Part shown: positions 4,584 to 7,881 of the stretch, piece by piece
Numbering within the stretch: the first letter of the stretch is position 1
Layout of the letters: the number at the start of each line of letters is the position of its first letter
Origin: Mageeibacillus sp. UBA1193
GTDB lineage: Bacteria > Bacillota > Clostridia > Saccharofermentanales > Saccharofermentanaceae
Reading direction: 5' to 3'
DNA length: 7,881 nt
Assembly: GCA_002310155.1 (NCBI GenBank)
Contig: DBYF01000140.1
Location: forward strand, 1 to 7,881
The notes under the pieces: generated by a model
Database searches by the model: none
Seen by the model: the letters and a program-made list of their open reading frames with translations, nothing else
Told to the model about the DNA's origin: nothing
Made by a program: the position numbers and the translations under genes

Positions 4584-7043
4584 ATGGATACAACTAAGCT
4601 TTGTTTCGGATGTTTTAGTGAACACGATGGGAACGGACCATGTCCCCATTGTGGTTATGACCTGTCTACCGCGAAGCATCCATTTGTTGCGCTTCCGATC
4701 GGAACGATCCTCAATGGCCGCTATCTGACTGGCCGCGTACTTGGCGTCGGTGGTTTCGGTGTAACATATCTTGCCTTTGATATGACGCTTGAGATCAGTG
4801 TCGCGGTGAAAGAGTTCCTGCCGTCCGGCATCGCTCTTCGTGAGTCTGATCACTATACGATGACAGTCAGCTCTCCGGACGAACAGAATAAGTTCGATAA
4901 CGGAGTCAGCAAATTCCTGGAAGAAGCGAGACTTCTCGCCAAGCTCCGCGATGTACCGAATATCGTTACCGTTCATGACTATTTCCGTGAGAATAATACG
5001 GCATACTTCGTTATGGAATATATCGAAGGCGTCGATCTGATGAAGTACACACAGAATAAGGGCGGAAAGCTTACTTTTGATGAAGCTCTGCGTCTCCTGC
5101 TGCCGATCATCGATTCTCTCGCGCATGTTCATGATCATAAACTTCTTCACAGAGATATCAGCCCGGACAATATCGTTGTCATGAAGAACGGCTCGACCCG
5201 TCTTCTGGACTTCGGTGCTGCCCGTCTTGCTATAGATTCCGATAAGAGTAAGTCCATCATCTTAAAGCATGGTTTTGCTCCGGAAGAACAGTACAGAAAG
5301 CATGGAAACCAGGGTCCATGGTCCGATGAATATGCTCTTGCGGCAACAATGTATCTGATCATCACCGGTGTTATGCCGCCGGATGCGATCGAGCGTGTCC
5401 ATGAAGATACACTTGTTCCTCCGACTCAACTCGGTGTGCAGATGCCCCAGTACGCGAGCGATGCTCTTATGAAAGCACTCTCCGTAAGTGCTTCCGGACG
5501 TTTCCCGGACATGAAGTCTTTTGGTGCGGCACTTTCCGGAAACTCACAGTCTGTGTCAGCGGCTCCGGCCGTATATCCTGCTTCGTCTTACGCTCCGTCT
5601 GCAGTTCAGTCTTCATATTCTTCTGAACAACTGCCTACAGCTGCCACCGGAACCGGAGAAGGACAGATGGTAGGCGGTAAGACCGTAGCTATGGAGCAGG
5701 AAAGATCTGCCACGACACCTTCTCAGGTGCAGTCTTCGTCCCAGGTGCAGACTCCGGCTCAGCCATATACACCGGAGAAAGTGCTTTCGCCGTCGATCCT
5801 CGTAAATGACCCTAATGCTGTACCTGCGCAGTCGCAGGTTCCATCGGTTACTCTTCCGACAACAGCAACTCCGAAGAAGAGCATCTGGAAAAAGCCGCTG
5901 ACATATGTTCTTGCCGGTCTGATCGCTCTTGCGGGTATCGGAACTGCTGTCGGTGTGTATATCGCGAAGAATTACGAGTGGGGAGAAGAGACTACGAAGA
6001 AAACTTCGAGAAAAACAAAGCGTACCACTACAGAAACCTCTGCTCCGGAGCCGACTGAGATCCCGGATCCGGTTGCGACTCAAGATGGTGATTTCGTATA
6101 TTACGAAGATCAGGTCCGTCAGTTTACAGTCGGAGCTCCTAAGGATTTCTCGCTGGAGAACAGTAATGGTCTGTTCTGTATGAAGTCTTCTAACAATTCC
6201 CTGTATGTGTATACGGATCTCCTCTATGGATTTGAAGATATGCGTCTTGATTCGTTATCTGATTTTATCGCACAGGCGGAAGAACTGATCCCCATGTACT
6301 TGGAAGATCAACTCTCGCTTTCCGAAGCGCAGCTTCAGACGGATTATCTGTACATTCACCGGTTTAATGACAACTGTGCGGTCGAGTATAGTGGTACCGG
6401 CTCCGTGAACGGCCAGAAGATGGATGCGACGATCGTGGTCACAGAAAGACGTCAGGATAAGGGCGTATTTATCAGCGTCGGCTTAATGCCTGTCGATGAT
6501 TATGGTATGTATTCGCAGGAAGACTGCGAGCAGATCTCGTCTGTGCTTATCAGTCTCAAGGAGAATACCTCTAATTCGAGTGATTATACTTTATACGATT
6601 TTGAAGGTGAACCTTGTTTCCTTTACAAAAATACGGATGTCGAATCAGTCACGCCCGGAATGATCGGCAATTTTGGCATGTATGATTTGCAGTTGAAGGA
6701 TATCAGTGATCCGGACAGCAAGGTCTTTATTATCGATATGGGAAATCAGGCTTCGATCACAGCCGCATGTACTGCTGCTGAACAGGCACTGGGTACGAGC
6801 TATAAGTTCGGTGGATATACTTCTGTTACGCCGACGATCAATTCGTCGATCGAGATCCGTATCCGTAACTATACACTTTCTAAGATCGATGACGCGGGAA
6901 CGACACTCGACTGTACGGCATGCGTACTTAACCTCAACGGTTATTACTACTGTGTAGTTTCCACCTGCGGGGATACATCAAATCTGGAGAGGATCGCACT
7001 TGATTTCACTTTGACAGTGAAGACGATGCTCCTGCTCACATGA
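4584..7043 (+). CDS. Transmembrane Ser/Thr protein kinase with N-terminal zinc ribbon and novel extracellular region
   Basis: 819 residues. An N-terminal zinc ribbon (LCFGC...CPHCG, about 7-24) precedes a Hanks-type kinase domain (about 42-318): GVGGFG (54-59), ATP-binding K76, HRD191 with ISPDN, D209-FG, and HGFAPEEQY (229-237). The catalytic-loop Lys is Ser193, and the activation loop has Ser but no Thr. A Ser/Gln/Pro-rich linker (about 320-435) holds one TVAM motif (T367). A membrane segment (about 440-462) leads to an outside stalk rich in Lys/Arg/Thr (about 468-495) and a roughly 320-residue ectodomain with nine Cys and no PASTA repeats. The ectodomain may be two related alpha/beta units (about 500-665 and 670-819). 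The likely role is to sense an extracellular or envelope signal and phosphorylate Ser/Thr on cytoplasmic partners, including the FHA proteins encoded upstream. The kinase call is firm; ligand and targets are unknown. Confidence 0.93.
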   Translation: MDTTKLCFGCFSEHDGNGPCPHCGYDLSTAKHPFVALPIGTILNGRYLTGRVLGVGGFGVTYLAFDMTLEISVAVKEFLPSGIALRESDHYTMTVSSPDEQNKFDNGVSKFLEEARLLAKLRDVPNIVTVHDYFRENNTAYFVMEYIEGVDLMKYTQNKGGKLTFDEALRLLLPIIDSLAHVHDHKLLHRDISPDNIVVMKNGSTRLLDFGAARLAIDSDKSKSIILKHGFAPEEQYRKHGNQGPWSDEYALAATMYLIITGVMPPDAIERVHEDTLVPPTQLGVQMPQYASDALMKALSVSASGRFPDMKSFGAALSGNSQSVSAAPAVYPASSYAPSAVQSSYSSEQLPTAATGTGEGQMVGGKTVAMEQERSATTPSQVQSSSQVQTPAQPYTPEKVLSPSILVNDPNAVPAQSQVPSVTLPTTATPKKSIWKKPLTYVLAGLIALAGIGTAVGVYIAKNYEWGEETTKKTSRKTKRTTTETSAPEPTEIPDPVATQDGDFVYYEDQVRQFTVGAPKDFSLENSNGLFCMKSSNNSLYVYTDLLYGFEDMRLDSLSDFIAQAEELIPMYLEDQLSLSEAQLQTDYLYIHRFNDNCAVEYSGTGSVNGQKMDATIVVTERRQDKGVFISVGLMPVDDYGMYSQEDCEQISSVLISLKENTSNSSDYTLYDFEGEPCFLYKNTDVESVTPGMIGNFGMYDLQLKDISDPDSKVFIIDMGNQASITAACTAAEQALGTSYKFGGYTSVTPTINSSIEIRIRNYTLSKIDDAGTTLDCTACVLNLNGYYYCVVSTCGDTSNLERIALDFTLTVKTMLLLT

Positions 7044-7044
7044 T

Positions 7045-7881
7045 TTATTTGTGGTAATACCTCGCGAAAAACTCATCACGGAAATCCAGAAGGCGGTCCT
7101 CAGCGATCGCCTTTCTTACGTCTTCCATAAGATGCAGAAGGAAATGGATATTATGCCAGGAGCAGAGTCTTAAGCCGAACATCTCGCCCGCCTTGAGAAG
7201 GTGTCGGATATAAGCGCGGCTATAGTTCTGGCAGGCATAACATGTGCATCCTTCTTCGATCGGCCGGAAGTCTTCGGCGCTCTTTTTATCGCGGACGATC
7301 AAGCGTCCGTCGTGAGTTAATACGGTGCCGTTTCTTCCGATTCTGGTCGGAATGACACAGTCGAACATATCGATACCGCGTATCGCTCCCTCGATCAGAT
7401 AATCCGGTGTGCCAACGCCCATCAGGTAACGCGGCTTGTCTTCCGGCATAAGGGGAACGGTCTCTTCGAGCATCTCATACATCAGTTCGGCAGGTTCTCC
7501 AACAGAGAGACCGCCGATCGCGTATCCGGGAAGATCGAAAGAAGTGATCTCTTTCGCGCTCTGCTTACGGAGATCCGCATAGCATGATCCCTGGATAATA
7601 CCGAAAAGAGCCTGCTCATCCGGACGTTCATGTGCCTTGATGCAGCGCTCCAGCCAGCGGGTAGTTCGTTCGAGAGACATCTTCGCGTATTTGTGTTCAC
7701 TCGGCCATGCACAGCATTCATCGAATGCCATGATGATGTCTGAACCGAGATCGTTCTGGATATGCATGGAGAGTTCCGGTGTAAGAAGATGCGCGGAACC
7801 GTCAATATGTGACTTGAAATGAACGCCCTCTTCCTTGATGTCCTTCGGACGGGCAAGAGAGAAGACCTGGAATCCGCCGCT
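7045..7881 (-). CDS. tgt: tRNA-guanine transglycosylase (queuine/preQ1 insertion), 5' partial
   Basis: The enzyme swaps guanine-34 in the anticodon of GUN-type tRNAs (Asp, Asn, His, Tyr) for a queuosine precursor, preQ1 in bacteria. The frame is open to the right edge, and the 278 visible residues begin SGGFQVFSL, directly after the conserved catalytic Asp, whose codon lies just outside the window. About a quarter of a usual 370-380-residue protein is missing at the N-terminus; the Met codon at 7767-7765 is internal. Visible family motifs are GYAIGGLSVGEP, the nucleophile Asp region MFDCVIPTR followed by GRNG, and the zinc site CTCYAC with a His in SWHNIHF. All support a functional enzyme. 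It converges on the kinase gene with one base between the stops and has no evident link to the phospho-signalling operon. Its promoter is outside the window. Confidence 0.97.
   Translation of the reverse strand, partial: SGGFQVFSLARPKDIKEEGVHFKSHIDGSAHLLTPELSMHIQNDLGSDIIMAFDECCAWPSEHKYAKMSLERTTRWLERCIKAHERPDEQALFGIIQGSCYADLRKQSAKEITSFDLPGYAIGGLSVGEPAELMYEMLEETVPLMPEDKPRYLMGVGTPDYLIEGAIRGIDMFDCVIPTRIGRNGTVLTHDGRLIVRDKKSAEDFRPIEEGCTCYACQNYSRAYIRHLLKAGEMFGLRLCSWHNIHFLLHLMEDVRKAIAEDRLLDFRDEFFARYYHK

Larger units (their letters stand above)
1..7043 (+). other. Apparent five-gene phospho-threonine signalling operon
   Basis: FHA protein, membrane PP2C, protease-FHA, soluble PP2C and kinase are read in the same direction with junctions of -7, +1, 0 and +3 bp. 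No space remains for internal terminators or separate intergenic promoters, so a single transcript starting upstream of the window is the simplest reading. The operon contains writer, erasers and readers of Ser/Thr phosphorylation plus one surface effector. Confidence 0.85.

Noticed and set aside
5724..5750. Two CAGGTGCAG direct repeats in the kinase linker
   Set aside because: They are short and explained by the Ser/Gln/Val low-complexity linker.
7005..7021. Inverted repeat TTCACT-ttgac-AGTGAA near the end of the kinase gene as a terminator
   Set aside because: The stem is only 6 bp and AT-rich, lies within coding sequence, and has no T-run after it on either strand.
7103..7110. GCGATCGC octamer (cyanobacterial HIP1 sequence)
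   Set aside because: A single copy in a region rich in GATC from Ile/Asp codons; the genes point to Clostridia, so it is probably chance.
7765..7767. ATG (minus strand) at 7767 as the start of tgt
   Set aside because: Upstream in-frame codons to the window edge encode the conserved SGGFQVFSL region, so this Met is internal.

Overview
The window looks like chromosome from a Gram-positive anaerobe of the class Clostridia (Lachnospiraceae, Oscillospiraceae or a relative; the family cannot be resolved from sequence alone). The clues are moderate GC, mixed AGA/CGT arginine codons, a clean AGGAGGT ribosome-binding site, and the 'GHFFDENRYTSCPYC' zinc-ribbon start of the first protein, which I recognise from clostridial FHA proteins. 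It is almost fully coding: five plus-strand genes packed end to end (1-7043), then one gene on the minus strand (7881-7045) that converges on them with a one-base gap. There are no RNA genes, insertion sequences, CRISPR arrays or long non-coding stretches.

The five plus-strand genes form one apparent operon whose promoter and first codons lie left of the window. In order: (1) a soluble FHA protein with an N-terminal zinc ribbon, a long Pro/Ala-rich linker and a C-terminal FHA domain; (2) a membrane-anchored PP2C Ser/Thr phosphatase; (3) a trypsin/HtrA-like serine protease held outside the cell between two membrane segments and two coiled coils, with an FHA domain on its cytoplasmic tail; (4) a short soluble PP2C-like phosphatase with altered motifs; (5) a Ser/Thr kinase with an N-terminal zinc ribbon, one membrane segment and a large non-PASTA extracellular region. 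Gene junctions are -7, +1, 0 and +3 bp, which implies co-transcription and translational coupling.

Together they make a complete phospho-threonine circuit: a sensor kinase (writer), two phosphatases (erasers), two FHA proteins (readers) and a surface protease tied to the circuit through its own FHA domain. A five-copy short motif, T-V-A-(I/M), occurs in the disordered linkers of the FHA protein (four copies) and the kinase (one copy). Its codons are varied, and it is a good candidate for the phospho-threonine docking site read by the FHA domains. The most unusual item is the protease with its membrane-spanning link to an FHA domain. Clusters of this type in Firmicutes can accompany type VII-like secretion or cell-envelope functions, but nothing in this window shows that directly.

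The minus-strand gene is tgt (queuine/preQ1 tRNA-guanine transglycosylase). It is cut by the right edge just after the catalytic Asp region and is an unrelated housekeeping gene.
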